Below, piece after piece: positions 1 to 7,566 of a DNA stretch of 8,711 nucleotides (positions within the stretch are counted from its first letter, which is position 1; each line of letters begins with the position of its first letter). The translations under genes and the position numbers were made by a program. The stretch is taken from NCBI GenBank assembly GCA_902797275.1, contig CADBSI010000104.1:1-8711 (forward strand). Reading direction: 5' to 3'. The notes beneath the pieces are model-generated. The model made no database searches. It was not told the origin of the DNA and saw nothing but the letters and a program-made list of their open reading frames with translations. This DNA comes from an uncultured Erysipelotrichaceae bacterium (GTDB lineage: Bacteria > Bacillota_I > Bacilli_A > RF39 > UBA660).

Positions 1-647
1 AATTAGTTATGGTAACGGAGGCTGGTTTTGCTCCTTATGAATATTATGAAAATGGAAAAATTGTGGGGGTAGATGTAGATATTGCCAAAGAAATTGCTAA
101 ATATTTAAATAAAGAATTAGTTGTAAAAGATGTTTCATTTGATTCTATTATAAATGAGGTTAAAAGTGGAAAAGCCGACTTTGGAGCAGCTGGTATTAGT
201 TTTACAGAAGAAAGAAGCCAAGAAGTAGATTTTACAATTGATTATAGTATTTCTAAACAAGTCATAATTGTTAAAAATAATGTTAACAAAGTAGATGACT
301 TGAATAACAAAAAGATATCAGTTCAACTTGGAAGTGTTGCTGATAGTTATATAACTAAAAATTATAAAAATGCTGTTATTGTTAGACAAAAGAAATACTT
401 AGCAGCAATAGAAGATTTGAAAAATGATAAAGTAGACTTAGTTATTATGGATGAATTACCTGCAAGAGAAATTTTAAAAAATAATAAAGGTTTAAAAATA
501 CTTGATCAAGAATTATTTACAGATAAATATGGAATGGTTGTTAAAAAAGGAAACACTGAACTTCTTAATGCTATTAATAAAGTTTTAAGTGATTTAATAG
601 CTGATAAAAAGATAGAAGAATTTGTTTTAAACCATACGAGTGAGTAG
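1..647 (+). CDS. Polar amino acid ABC transporter, substrate-binding protein (5' end missing)
   Basis: Extracellular solute-binding protein of the family 3 type (SBP_bac_3), which captures an amino acid outside the membrane and delivers it to the permease encoded next. The reading frame is open from base 3 (214 residues), and the protein already begins inside the first beta strand, so the signal peptide and true start lie upstream of the window. The ATG at 9 is internal. Visible family features, counted from base 3, are the ligand-loop segment GFAPYEY (residues 8-14), the GVDVDIAKEIAKYL segment (22-35), ISFTEER ending in Arg71, which matches the carboxylate-binding arginine of the family, LGSVADSY (109-116) and MDELPA (149-154), whose aspartate matches the amino-group ligand. 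The stop is two bases before the permease start, so the genes are co-transcribed. Substrate cannot be read with certainty. Arginine, or another polar amino acid, is suggested only by the neighbouring arc genes. Confidence 0.9.
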   Translation, partial: LVMVTEAGFAPYEYYENGKIVGVDVDIAKEIAKYLNKELVVKDVSFDSIINEVKSGKADFGAAGISFTEERSQEVDFTIDYSISKQVIIVKNNVNKVDDLNNKKISVQLGSVADSYITKNYKNAVIVRQKKYLAAIEDLKNDKVDLVIMDELPAREILKNNKGLKILDQELFTDKYGMVVKKGNTELLNAINKVLSDLIADKKIEEFVLNHTSE

Positions 648-649
648 TT

Positions 650-1336
650 ATGATAATAGATAATTTTTATAAATCATTTTTATATGATAAAAGATATATG
701 TATATATTTGAAGGACTTTTAAATACTTTATTAATTGCTTTCTTTGCAGTTATTATTGGAGTATTAATAGGATCGGTTATTGCTATAATTAGAAATTATC
801 ATGAGAATACAAAAAGACTTAATGTTTTAAACTTTTTAGGTGGCTTGTATGTAAATGTTATAAGAGGAACTCCTGTAATTCTTCAATTAATGATAATTTA
901 TTATGTTATTTTTAAAACAAGTGATATTAATATTTTAATTGTTGGTATCATAGCTTTTGGAATTAATTCAGGAGCCTATGTTGCTGAGATTATAAGAGCT
1001 GGAATTGATTCTATTCCAAAAGATCAATTAGAAGGAGGGCTTGCTCTTGGATTAAATTATTTTAAATGTATGAGGTATATTGTCATGCCTCAAGCTATTA
1101 AAAATATTTTGCCAGCTCTTGGAAATGAATTTATTACTCTTGTTAAAGAAACCTCAGTTGGTTCAATGATCGGAATAGTTGATTTAACCAAAGCATCAGA
1201 TATAATTGCATCACGTACTTATGAATACTTTTTCCCACTAATCATGGTTGCAATTATTTATTTAATCATAACCATTGGTTTATCTAAACTAGTTAAGAAA
1301 ATGGAGGTTAAACTTGGAAAAAATATTAACAGTTAA
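650..1336 (+). CDS. Polar amino acid ABC transporter, permease
   Basis: Inner-membrane permease of the His/Glu/Gln/Arg/opine family (HisM/GlnP type), 228 residues, a normal length. Hydrophobic segments lie at about 20-47, 62-88, 93-116 and 193-214. The conserved IRGTPVILQL stretch is at 71-80. The cytoplasmic coupling (EAA) loop that contacts the ATPase runs from about 127 to 150 and reads EGGLALGL, with two glycines where the family usually has two alanines, followed by VMPQA in place of the common LPQA. LVKETSVGSMIG (164-175) is typical of the family. A single permease gene suggests a homodimer. The start follows the upstream stop by two bases and has only a weak ribosome site, so translation is probably coupled. 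The 3' end overlaps the ATPase gene by 23 bases. Confidence 0.93.
   Translation: MIIDNFYKSFLYDKRYMYIFEGLLNTLLIAFFAVIIGVLIGSVIAIIRNYHENTKRLNVLNFLGGLYVNVIRGTPVILQLMIIYYVIFKTSDINILIVGIIAFGINSGAYVAEIIRAGIDSIPKDQLEGGLALGLNYFKCMRYIVMPQAIKNILPALGNEFITLVKETSVGSMIGIVDLTKASDIIASRTYEYFFPLIMVAIIYLIITIGLSKLVKKMEVKLGKNINS
1303..1316 (+). promoter_or_regulatory. Shine-Dalgarno site fixing the TTG start of the ABC ATPase
   Basis: GGAGG (1303-1307) lies six bases before TTG 1314-1316, within the last codons of the permease gene. It supports the non-ATG start, because no ATG with a comparable ribosome site occurs near the beginning of the ATPase domain. Confidence 0.75.
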
Positions 1337-2033
1337 AAATTTAGTAATGAAGTTTTCTAATCATGCTGTTTTAAAAAATATAGATTTTGATATAGAAAAA
1401 GGAGAAAAAGTATTTATAATTGGTCCATCAGGATGTGGGAAATCAACTCTTTTAAGATGTCTTAATTATTTAATAAAACCAACAAGAGGTGATATAACAT
1501 TTGAAGGACAAGATTTAAAGAAAACTGATATAAATTTAATAAGAACTAAATTAGGACTTGTTTTTCAAAGTTTTAATTTATTTCCTCATTTAACTGTTTT
1601 AGAAAACATAATACTTGCTCCAACAAAATTAAAACTAATGAAAGAAGAAGAAGCTAAACAAAAAGCTTTAGAATTATTAAATTCTATTAAGTTAAAAGAT
1701 AAAGCTAACTTTTACCCAGATGAATTATCAGGTGGTCAAAAACAAAGGGTAGCAATTATTAGAACTTTAATTATGGAACCAAACTTAATCATGTTTGATG
1801 AACCAACCTCAGCTCTTGATCCTAAAATGATTAAGGAAGTAACAAGTCTAATTCAAGAAGTAGCTGAAACTGGTATTACTATGTTAATAGTATCTCATGA
1901 AATGGAATTTGTAAAAAGCTTAGCAACGAGAGTTATTTTCATGCAAGATGGAAAAATAATTGAAGAAGGTTCACCTAATGAAATATTTAAAAATCCTAAG
2001 ACTAAAGAATTACAAGAATTTTTAAATAATTAA
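1314..2033 (+). CDS. Polar amino acid ABC transporter, ATP-binding protein (TTG start)
   Basis: Cytoplasmic ATPase of the GlnQ/HisP/ArtP group that drives the importer, 239 residues, the usual size. All motifs are intact: Walker A GPSGCGKST (37-45), Q-loop Gln85 in VFQSFNLFPH, signature LSGGQKQRV (138-146), Walker B LIMFDEP (158-164) with catalytic Glu163, D-loop SALD (166-169) and switch His195 in VSHEM. The start is TTG, chosen because GGAGG at 1303-1307 sits six bases upstream and the protein then begins MEKILTVKNL, as in homologues. The start lies inside the permease gene, so the Shine-Dalgarno site is coding sequence for the permease. No intrinsic terminator follows, so some read-through into the arc genes is possible. 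Confidence 0.94.
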   Translation: MEKILTVKNLVMKFSNHAVLKNIDFDIEKGEKVFIIGPSGCGKSTLLRCLNYLIKPTRGDITFEGQDLKKTDINLIRTKLGLVFQSFNLFPHLTVLENIILAPTKLKLMKEEEAKQKALELLNSIKLKDKANFYPDELSGGQKQRVAIIRTLIMEPNLIMFDEPTSALDPKMIKEVTSLIQEVAETGITMLIVSHEMEFVKSLATRVIFMQDGKIIEEGSPNEIFKNPKTKELQEFLNN

Positions 2034-2070
2034 TAAAAGTAAAAATAAATGTAAAATTATTAATATTAAT

Positions 2071-2107
2071 TAAAAAAAATAAAAAAAATTAAAAAGTATG
2101 TTATAAT
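2071..2107 (+). promoter_or_regulatory. Promoter of the arc operon (extended -10, A-tract upstream region)
   Basis: TATAAT at 2102-2107 is preceded by TG plus one base (2099-2101), a perfect extended -10 element. No good -35 hexamer sits 16-18 bases upstream. That place is taken by A-tracts at 2072-2079, 2081-2088 and 2091-2095, about 9 bases apart, which could act as an UP-like or bent-DNA element. Transcription would start near 2114, about 17 bases before the arcA ATG. The Shine-Dalgarno GGGAGG is at 2121-2126. No convincing ArgR box is visible. A perfect 12-base AT palindrome at 2059-2070 is the only dyad and could be chance in DNA this AT-rich. Confidence 0.7.
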
Positions 2108-2130
2108 AAAATTAAGAATAGGGAGGATAT

Positions 2131-3372
2131 ATGAATATATTAAATGTTACAAGTGAAATTAAACCACTTAAAGAAGTTTTAGTTCACCGTCCAGGAAAGG
2201 AACTATTAAACTTAACACCTAATACATTACAAGAATTATTGTTTGATGATATTCCTTTTTTAAAGGATGCTCAAGCTGAACATGATGAATTTGTTCAAAT
2301 TTTAAGAGATAATGATATAAATGTTGTTTATCTTGAAGATTTGATGACAGAGACTTTGGATTCTAATCCAAAATTAAAACCTAGATTTATAAAAAGATTT
2401 ATAAAAGAAGCAGGAATTAATACTCCAAAGTATCGTGATTTAGTATATGATTACTTGATGAGTATTAAAAATACTAAAGCATTTGTTTTAAAAACAATGG
2501 AAGGTATTCAAATAAGTGAATTAGATAAGAATAAAAGAGTAATGGAAAAATCTCTTGTTGATTTGGTAACTGCTGAAAGTGATTTTATAGTAGATCCTAT
2601 GCCAAATTTGTATTTCACAAGAGATCCATTTGCAACTATTGGGTCAGGTATATCTTTAAATAGAATGTATTCGATTACTAGAAATAGAGAAACAATTTAT
2701 GCTGATTATATATTTACTCACCATCCAAAATATAAAGGACATGTTGATAAATATTATGATCGTACTTTTGATTGTCATATTGAAGGTGGTGATATTTTAA
2801 ATTTAACTGATAAAGTACTTGCAGTTGGTATTAGTCAAAGAACTGAACCAGGAGCAATTGATAAACTAGCTAAAGAAATATTTAAAAATAAAGATTGTAA
2901 AATAGAAACAATTTTAGCGTTTAATATTCCAGTTTCACGTGCTTTTATGCATCTTGATACTGTATTTACTCAAATAGATTATGATAAATTTACTTATCAT
3001 CCAGGCATTATGGAAACTTTACAAGTATTTGAAATTAAAGAAGGAAATGATCCTAATAGTGATGAGGATTTAAAAGTTAAAGAAATTCATGATTCTCTTG
3101 AAAATATTTTAAGTAAATATTTAAAACGTGATATTACTTTAATTCCATGTGCTGGAGGAGATAAAGTTGCAAGTGAACGTGAACAATGGAATGATGGAAC
3201 TAATACTTTATGTATAGCTCCAGGGGTTGTTGTTGTTTACAATAGAAATAATGTAACTAATGAAATATTAAGAAGTCATGGTATTAGAGTATTTGAAATG
3301 CAAAGTGCTGAATTATCACGAGGTAGAGGTGGGCCAAGATGTATGAGTATGCCACTTATAAGGGAGGATTAA
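2131..3372 (+). CDS. arcA: Arginine deiminase
   Basis: Cytoplasmic enzyme that hydrolyses L-arginine to L-citrulline and ammonia, the first step of the arginine deiminase pathway. At 413 residues it has the normal length. The active-site set of the guanidino-modifying superfamily is complete: FTRDP (162-166, Asp165), HIEGGD (216-221, Glu218), MHLDT (273-277, His274 and Asp276) and the nucleophile Cys404 in RCMSMPL near the C terminus. These align with Asp166, Glu224, His278, Asp280 and Cys406 of the Pseudomonas aeruginosa enzyme. The N-terminal LKEVLVHRPG is also typical. The start has GGGAGG (2121-2126) four bases upstream and fits the family N terminus. It is the first gene of a tight four-gene operon. 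Its TAA stop overlaps the ATG of arcB (TAATG), so arcB translation is likely coupled. Agmatine deiminase is excluded by these motifs. Confidence 0.98.
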   Translation: MNILNVTSEIKPLKEVLVHRPGKELLNLTPNTLQELLFDDIPFLKDAQAEHDEFVQILRDNDINVVYLEDLMTETLDSNPKLKPRFIKRFIKEAGINTPKYRDLVYDYLMSIKNTKAFVLKTMEGIQISELDKNKRVMEKSLVDLVTAESDFIVDPMPNLYFTRDPFATIGSGISLNRMYSITRNRETIYADYIFTHHPKYKGHVDKYYDRTFDCHIEGGDILNLTDKVLAVGISQRTEPGAIDKLAKEIFKNKDCKIETILAFNIPVSRAFMHLDTVFTQIDYDKFTYHPGIMETLQVFEIKEGNDPNSDEDLKVKEIHDSLENILSKYLKRDITLIPCAGGDKVASEREQWNDGTNTLCIAPGVVVVYNRNNVTNEILRSHGIRVFEMQSAELSRGRGGPRCMSMPLIRED

Positions 3373-4361
3373 TGAACTTAAAAAATAGGGATTTCTTAAA
3401 ATTATTGGATTATACCCCTGATGAAATTAGATATTTATTAGATCTTGCTCATGATTTTAAAAAAAAGAAAAAAGAAGGAGTAGAACATGAATATCTAAAA
3501 GGTAAAAATATTGTTTTACTTTTTGAAAAGACATCAACTAGAACTCGTTGTGCTTTTGAAGTTGCAGGTTATGATTTAGGAATGAATGTAACTTTCTTAG
3601 ATCCAGGTAGTAGTCAGATGGGTAAAAAAGAAAGTATAGAAGATACGGCCAGAGTATTATGTCGTATGTATGATGGAATTGAATATCGTGGATTTTCTCA
3701 AAGTATTGTTGAAAGCCTTGCTGATGCATCAAGTGTACCAGTTTGGAATGGTTTAACTAATGAATTTCATCCAACTCAAATGCTTGCTGATTTAATGACA
3801 ATTGAAGAGCATTTTAAAAAATTAAAGGGTTTGAATTTTGTTTTTATGGGTGATGGACGTAATAATGTTGCTAATTCTTTAATGGTAGCTTGTGCTAAAA
3901 TGGGACTAAATTATACTTGTTGTAGTCCAAAAGATTTATGGCCTGAAAAAGAATTAGTTGATACTTGTCGTATAATTGCTGAAGAAAATGGTTGTACTGT
4001 TACTTTAACTGATAATGTTAAACTTGGTACTTTAAATCAAGATATTGTTTATACTGATGTTTGGGTATCTATGGGTGAACCAGAAGAAGTTTGGGAAAAA
4101 AGAATTAATCTACTTAGAAAATTTCAAGTTAATAAAAAAGTAATTGATAATATGAATCCAAATGCTATTTTCTTGCATTGCTTACCATCTTTTCATGATT
4201 TAAATACTGAAATTGGTAGAAGTATTCATGATAAGTTTGGCCTTGATGAAATGGAAGTATCAGATGAAGTATTTGAATCAAATAAATCTAAAGTATTTGA
4301 GGAAGCTGAAAATAGAATGCATACAATAAAAGCTGTTATTTATGCAACTTTAAAGGATTAA
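3372..4361 (+). CDS. arcB: Ornithine carbamoyltransferase, catabolic
   Basis: Second enzyme of the pathway: phosphorolysis of citrulline gives ornithine and carbamoyl phosphate. With the start at 3372 it has 329 residues, close to the usual length. Motifs seen are STRTR (55-59, carbamoyl-phosphate binding), HPTQ (133-136), DGRNN (161-165), DVWVSMGEP (229-237, ornithine-side loop), HCLPSFHD (269-276, with Ser where Ala is common) and EEAENRMHTIKAV near the C terminus. The start was chosen because GGGAGG (3362-3367) lies four bases upstream, exactly as at arcA, and the protein then begins MNLKNRDFL like its homologues. An earlier in-frame ATG at 3339 would add 11 residues from inside arcA and lacks support. 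Putrescine carbamoyltransferase is the main alternative, but arcA and arcC alongside favour ornithine. Confidence 0.97.
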   Translation: MNLKNRDFLKLLDYTPDEIRYLLDLAHDFKKKKKEGVEHEYLKGKNIVLLFEKTSTRTRCAFEVAGYDLGMNVTFLDPGSSQMGKKESIEDTARVLCRMYDGIEYRGFSQSIVESLADASSVPVWNGLTNEFHPTQMLADLMTIEEHFKKLKGLNFVFMGDGRNNVANSLMVACAKMGLNYTCCSPKDLWPEKELVDTCRIIAEENGCTVTLTDNVKLGTLNQDIVYTDVWVSMGEPEEVWEKRINLLRKFQVNKKVIDNMNPNAIFLHCLPSFHDLNTEIGRSIHDKFGLDEMEVSDEVFESNKSKVFEEAENRMHTIKAVIYATLKD

Positions 4362-4362
4362 T

Positions 4363-5313
4363 ATGAGTAAAATTGTTGTAGCCTTAGGAGGAAATGCTCT
4401 TGGATCTACGCCAGATGAGCAACTTAAATTATTAGAAGATACGGCTAAAATAATTGTAAAATTAATAAAATTAGGACATGATGTTATTATTACCCACGGA
4501 AATGGACCTCAAGTAGGATCTATTTCTTTGGCCATGGAGTATTCCCATACAGGAATTAATACACCTAGTATGCCTTTTCCTGAGTGTGGAAGTATGAGTC
4601 AAGGTTATATTGGTTACCAATTACAGCAAGTTTTAGAAAATGAACTAGAACAAAACAAAATTAAAAAAAGTTGTGTAACAGTTATAACACAAGTACTAGT
4701 AGATGCTAAAGATAAAGCCTTTAAACATCCTACTAAACCAATTGGTTCTTTCTATACCAAAGAAGAAGCCATGAAAATTAGTAAAGAAAAAGGGCAAATA
4801 TTTGTAAGTGATGCTGGTAGAGGTTATAGGAGAGTAGTACCATCTCCCAAACCTATAGATATTATTGAAAAAAAATCAATTAAGTTATTAATTGAGAATG
4901 GTGTAATTGTAGTAGCTTCAGGCGGAGGAGGAATACCGGTTATAAAAAATAAAAAAACTGGTAAATTAGAAGGAGTAGATGCTGTAATTGATAAAGATAA
5001 ATCAGCTGCTTTACTAGCTAAAGAATTAAATGCTGATATGTTATTAATTTTAACAGCAATTCCTAAAGTTTATTTAAATTTTGGTAAAGAAAATCAAACC
5101 GAATTAAATGAAATGACGACAAATGAAGCAAAAATTTATATCAAAAATAAAGAATTTGCTGAGGGTAGTATGCTACCAAAAATAGAAGCATGTTTAGATT
5201 TTTTAGATAATAATCAAAAAATTGCTATGATTACATCCTTAAATGATGCAATATATCTTGATAAGAAAAATATTGGTACTAAAATAATAAAAGGAGGAGA
5301 AAAAAATGAGTAA
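4363..5313 (+). CDS. arcC: Carbamate kinase
   Basis: Third enzyme of the pathway: transfers the phosphate of carbamoyl phosphate to ADP, giving ATP, CO2 and ammonia. The 316 residues match the family length. The amino-acid-kinase fold is evident from VVALGGNALG (5-14), ITHGNGPQVG (43-52), SDAGRGYRRVVPSPKP (149-164), VVASGGGGIPV (183-193) and DAVIDKDKSAALLA (206-219), with Lys211 and Lys213 in the phosphate-binding stretch. It starts one base after the arcB stop with an AAAGGA ribosome site at about 4352-4357. Its last eight bases overlap arcD, and the arcD Shine-Dalgarno lies within its final codons. Gene order and spacing show it belongs to the arginine catabolic operon and not to a purine or agmatine pathway. 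Confidence 0.97.
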   Translation: MSKIVVALGGNALGSTPDEQLKLLEDTAKIIVKLIKLGHDVIITHGNGPQVGSISLAMEYSHTGINTPSMPFPECGSMSQGYIGYQLQQVLENELEQNKIKKSCVTVITQVLVDAKDKAFKHPTKPIGSFYTKEEAMKISKEKGQIFVSDAGRGYRRVVPSPKPIDIIEKKSIKLLIENGVIVVASGGGGIPVIKNKKTGKLEGVDAVIDKDKSAALLAKELNADMLLILTAIPKVYLNFGKENQTELNEMTTNEAKIYIKNKEFAEGSMLPKIEACLDFLDNNQKIAMITSLNDAIYLDKKNIGTKIIKGGEKNE

Positions 5314-6754
5314 AAAGAAAAAGTCAGGATTTGCTTTATCGGCTTTTTCCATTATTTTAATTCTATTATTTGGTCTTGGTATTTTATCTCATATTTTACC
5401 AAATGCTAAATTTGTAGGAGAAGAAATTGTTAATGGTAGTGGTACAGTTGGTGCTAAACTATCAGATGTATTAATGGCTCCTATTTTAGGATTTGCAGAC
5501 AGTATTGATGTTTGTGTGTTTGTCCTAATTTTAGGTGGATTTCTTGCTATTGTAACTAAGACTGGGGCTCTTGAAACAGGAATTCATGTTTTAGTTAAAA
5601 AGCTTAAAGGAAAAGAATTAATTTTAATTCCAATTTTGATGTTTATATTCTCAGTTGGAGGAACAACTTATGGTATGCTTGAAGAAACAGTTGGTTTTTA
5701 TGTTTTATTAGCTGCAACTATGATGGCTGCTGGAATGGATCCGTTAGTAGGATCAGCAACTATTTTACTTGGAGCAGGATCTGGTGTTTTAGGTTCAACG
5801 ATTAACCCATTCGCAACTGGAGCTGCTATTGCTGCACTACCAGCAGGAGTTCAAGTAAATCAAGGAGCAATTATTTTAATTGGAACATTCTTATGGCTTA
5901 CAACATTATTAATTTCTGTTATCTTTGTTATGACATATGCAGCTAAAGTTAAAAAAGATAAAGGTTCAACTTTCTTATCTTTAAGAGAACAAAAAAATGC
6001 TGAAAGAAAATTTGGTAATTATGCTGAAAAATTTGAAGATAAAGAAATTAAATTATCAATTAAACAAAGAATTACCTTAGTATTATTTGGTATTACTTTC
6101 CTAGTAATGATTGTTGGGTTTATTCCATGGGGAGAATTTAATATTACTTTCTTTGATAAATTTACTGGTTGGTTAACTGGTTCTACTTTTGGTAATTGGT
6201 ATTTCAATGAATCTTCTTTATGGTTTTTGATTATGGCAATTATCATTGGTATTGTTAATAAAATGGGAGAAAAAGGTATTGTTGATACATTTGTTGATGG
6301 AGCAGATGATATGGTTGGAGTAATTTTAATTATTGCTCTTGCTAGAGGTGCTAGTGTTTTAATGGGTGTTACCCATTTAGATAATTATATTATTTATAAT
6401 GCTGCAAATATCTTAAAAAATGTACCTGAATTTATTTTTACCCCACTTAACTATATTTTACATGTAATATTATCTATTTTAGTTCCATCATCATCTGGAC
6501 TTGCTACTTTATCTACTCCAATTATTGGTCCACTTGCATCAGAACTTGGTTATAATGTTGAAGCAACTATAATGACTTTAGTTTCTGCTAATGGACTTGT
6601 AAACCTTATTACTCCAACATGTGGAGCAATCATGGGAGGACTTGCTCTTGCTAAAGTAGAATATTCAACTTGGTTTAAATGGGCTTTAAAAATAGTTTTA
6701 ACAATTGCACTTGCTAATATAATAGTATTAACTCTTGCAACTCTTATATTTTAA
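5306..6754 (+). CDS. arcD: Arginine/ornithine antiporter, YfcC-family membrane protein
   Basis: Integral membrane carrier of 482 residues, assigned to the YfcC/C4-dicarboxylate anaerobic carrier group that supplies ArcD in streptococci and relatives. It is expected to exchange external arginine for internal ornithine without energy cost. A short lysine-rich cytoplasmic N terminus (SKKKKSGF) precedes a first membrane helix at about 9-31. Further hydrophobic segments lie near 68-84, 104-122, 130-143, 148-165, 185-212, 255-273, 303-317, 336-354, 378-411, 420-445 and 457-481. Conserved small-residue motifs are GGTTYGM (118-124), GSTINPFATG (163-172) and VPSSSGLATLSTPIIG (393-408), and a charged central loop spans about 214-252. 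The start is preceded by AAGGAGG (5291-5297). Family membership is clear, and substrate is inferred from the operon. A basic-amino-acid APC-type antiporter is excluded by the sequence. Confidence 0.92.
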   Translation: MSKKKKSGFALSAFSIILILLFGLGILSHILPNAKFVGEEIVNGSGTVGAKLSDVLMAPILGFADSIDVCVFVLILGGFLAIVTKTGALETGIHVLVKKLKGKELILIPILMFIFSVGGTTYGMLEETVGFYVLLAATMMAAGMDPLVGSATILLGAGSGVLGSTINPFATGAAIAALPAGVQVNQGAIILIGTFLWLTTLLISVIFVMTYAAKVKKDKGSTFLSLREQKNAERKFGNYAEKFEDKEIKLSIKQRITLVLFGITFLVMIVGFIPWGEFNITFFDKFTGWLTGSTFGNWYFNESSLWFLIMAIIIGIVNKMGEKGIVDTFVDGADDMVGVILIIALARGASVLMGVTHLDNYIIYNAANILKNVPEFIFTPLNYILHVILSILVPSSSGLATLSTPIIGPLASELGYNVEATIMTLVSANGLVNLITPTCGAIMGGLALAKVEYSTWFKWALKIVLTIALANIIVLTLATLIF

Positions 6755-6760
6755 TTAAAG

Positions 6761-6792
6761 GAAGAATGCTAATAAAGAGGCATTCTTTTTTT
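6761..6792 (+). terminator. Rho-independent terminator of the arc operon
   Basis: AAGAATGC (6762-6769) pairs with GCATTCTT (6780-6787) around a 10-base loop, followed directly by a run of seven T's (6786-6792). It starts seven bases after the arcD stop, marks the end of the arc transcript and separates it from scpA. Confidence 0.93.
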
Positions 6793-6812
6793 GCTTAATA
6801 AATAATTAATTC

Positions 6813-6841
6813 TTTAAAAATAAACTTTTTTCTGTTATAAT
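6813..6841 (+). promoter_or_regulatory. Promoter of scpA-scpB
   Basis: TATAAT at 6836-6841 with an upstream TG at 6833-6834 (extended -10), and TTTAAA at 6813-6818 as a 4-of-6 match to the -35 consensus with a 17-base spacer. The predicted transcript starts near 6848, so the 5' leader before the ATG at 6865 is only about 17 bases. The core TGTTATAAT is identical to that of the arc promoter. Confidence 0.75.
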
Positions 6842-6864
6842 CTTATTTGTTAGGTAGTGATAAT

Positions 6865-7566
6865 ATGTATGATATTAGTTTAGATAATTTTCAAGGACCA
6901 ATGGATTTACTTCTTCATTTAATAAAGAAGAAAAAAATGAATATTTTAGATATTAAATTAGGTATAATAATAGATGAATATTTAGATTATATAAAAAGGT
7001 GTGAAAATTTAAATTTAAATATAGCAAGTTCTTATTTAGTAATGTCATCAGAACTTTTAGAAATAAAATCTAAAATGCTTCTTCCTATAAATGAAGATGA
7101 AAAAGAAGAAGAGGATTTAGAAACAAATTTAAAAAATAGATTAATTGAATATGAAAAATATAAAAATACGGTTTCCTTATTAAAAGATTTAGAAGATGCT
7201 AGAAAAGAATATAAAACAAAAAGTCCTACTAATATATTAGAATATAAAGAAGAAGTAATTCATAGTCCTATGAACATTGATTGTTTAGTAAAAGCTTATC
7301 AAGAATTATTAATTAGAATAGAAGATGAAAAACCTCTTCAAACTAAGATAACTAAAAAAGAAATATCAGTAGATGATCAAATTGTAAAAATAAGAGATAA
7401 ATTTAAATTAAATAAAAAAATTAATTTTCAAGATTTATTTGAAAAATATGAAAAAAGTTATATAGTTGTAACATTTTTAGCAATACTAGAAATGGCAAGC
7501 AAAGGAGAAATAAAAATAGAACAAGATGTTAATTTTTCAAATATTATATGTGAGGTAGTAGAATGA
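6865..7566 (+). CDS. scpA: Segregation and condensation protein A (kleisin of the SMC complex)
   Basis: ScpA is the kleisin that bridges the SMC ATPase heads and, with ScpB, forms the bacterial condensin on the chromosome. The 233 residues are slightly short for the family. The N terminus reads MYDISLDNFQGPMDLLLHLI (1-20), the SMC-neck-binding region, followed by SYLVMSSELLEIKSKMLLP (56-74), an acidic linker (77-86), a charged middle part and a C-terminal winged-helix region (about 170-233) with VVTFLAILEMASKGEI. ATG 6865 was chosen because it begins at the usual family position and is preceded by a modest AGGTAGTGA site (6852-6860). An in-frame TTG at 6847 would lie at or before the predicted transcription start. 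The 3' end overlaps scpB by four bases (ATGA), so the partners are made together. No smc gene is in the window. Confidence 0.96.
   Translation: MYDISLDNFQGPMDLLLHLIKKKKMNILDIKLGIIIDEYLDYIKRCENLNLNIASSYLVMSSELLEIKSKMLLPINEDEKEEEDLETNLKNRLIEYEKYKNTVSLLKDLEDARKEYKTKSPTNILEYKEEVIHSPMNIDCLVKAYQELLIRIEDEKPLQTKITKKEISVDDQIVKIRDKFKLNKKINFQDLFEKYEKSYIVVTFLAILEMASKGEIKIEQDVNFSNIICEVVE

Noticed and set aside
9..11. ATG at 9 as the start of the substrate-binding protein
   Set aside because: The frame is open to the window edge and the ATG lies inside the conserved first strand of the mature domain, after the position where a signal peptide must be.
2059..2070. Perfect palindrome ATTAATATTAAT before the arc operon as an ArgR box or terminator
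   Set aside because: It lacks the TGAAT/ATTCA half-sites, has no G or C and no following T-run. Such dyads occur by chance in DNA this AT-rich.
3339..3371. Earlier in-frame ATG for arcB, adding 11 residues
   Set aside because: It lies within the conserved C-terminal codons of arcA and has no Shine-Dalgarno, whereas ATG 3372 has GGGAGG and gives the family N terminus.
3538..3732. Minus-strand open frame of 64 codons
   Set aside because: It lies entirely inside arcB, whose product is fully conserved in this region, and has no ribosome site or recognisable protein. It is a shadow frame.
6019..6246. Minus-strand open frame of 75 codons
   Set aside because: It is antisense to the intact arcD coding sequence and shows no protein family character or promoter.
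6847..6864. TTG at 6847 as the scpA start
   Set aside because: It falls at or before the predicted transcription start from TATAAT 6836-6841. ATG 6865 matches the usual ScpA N terminus.
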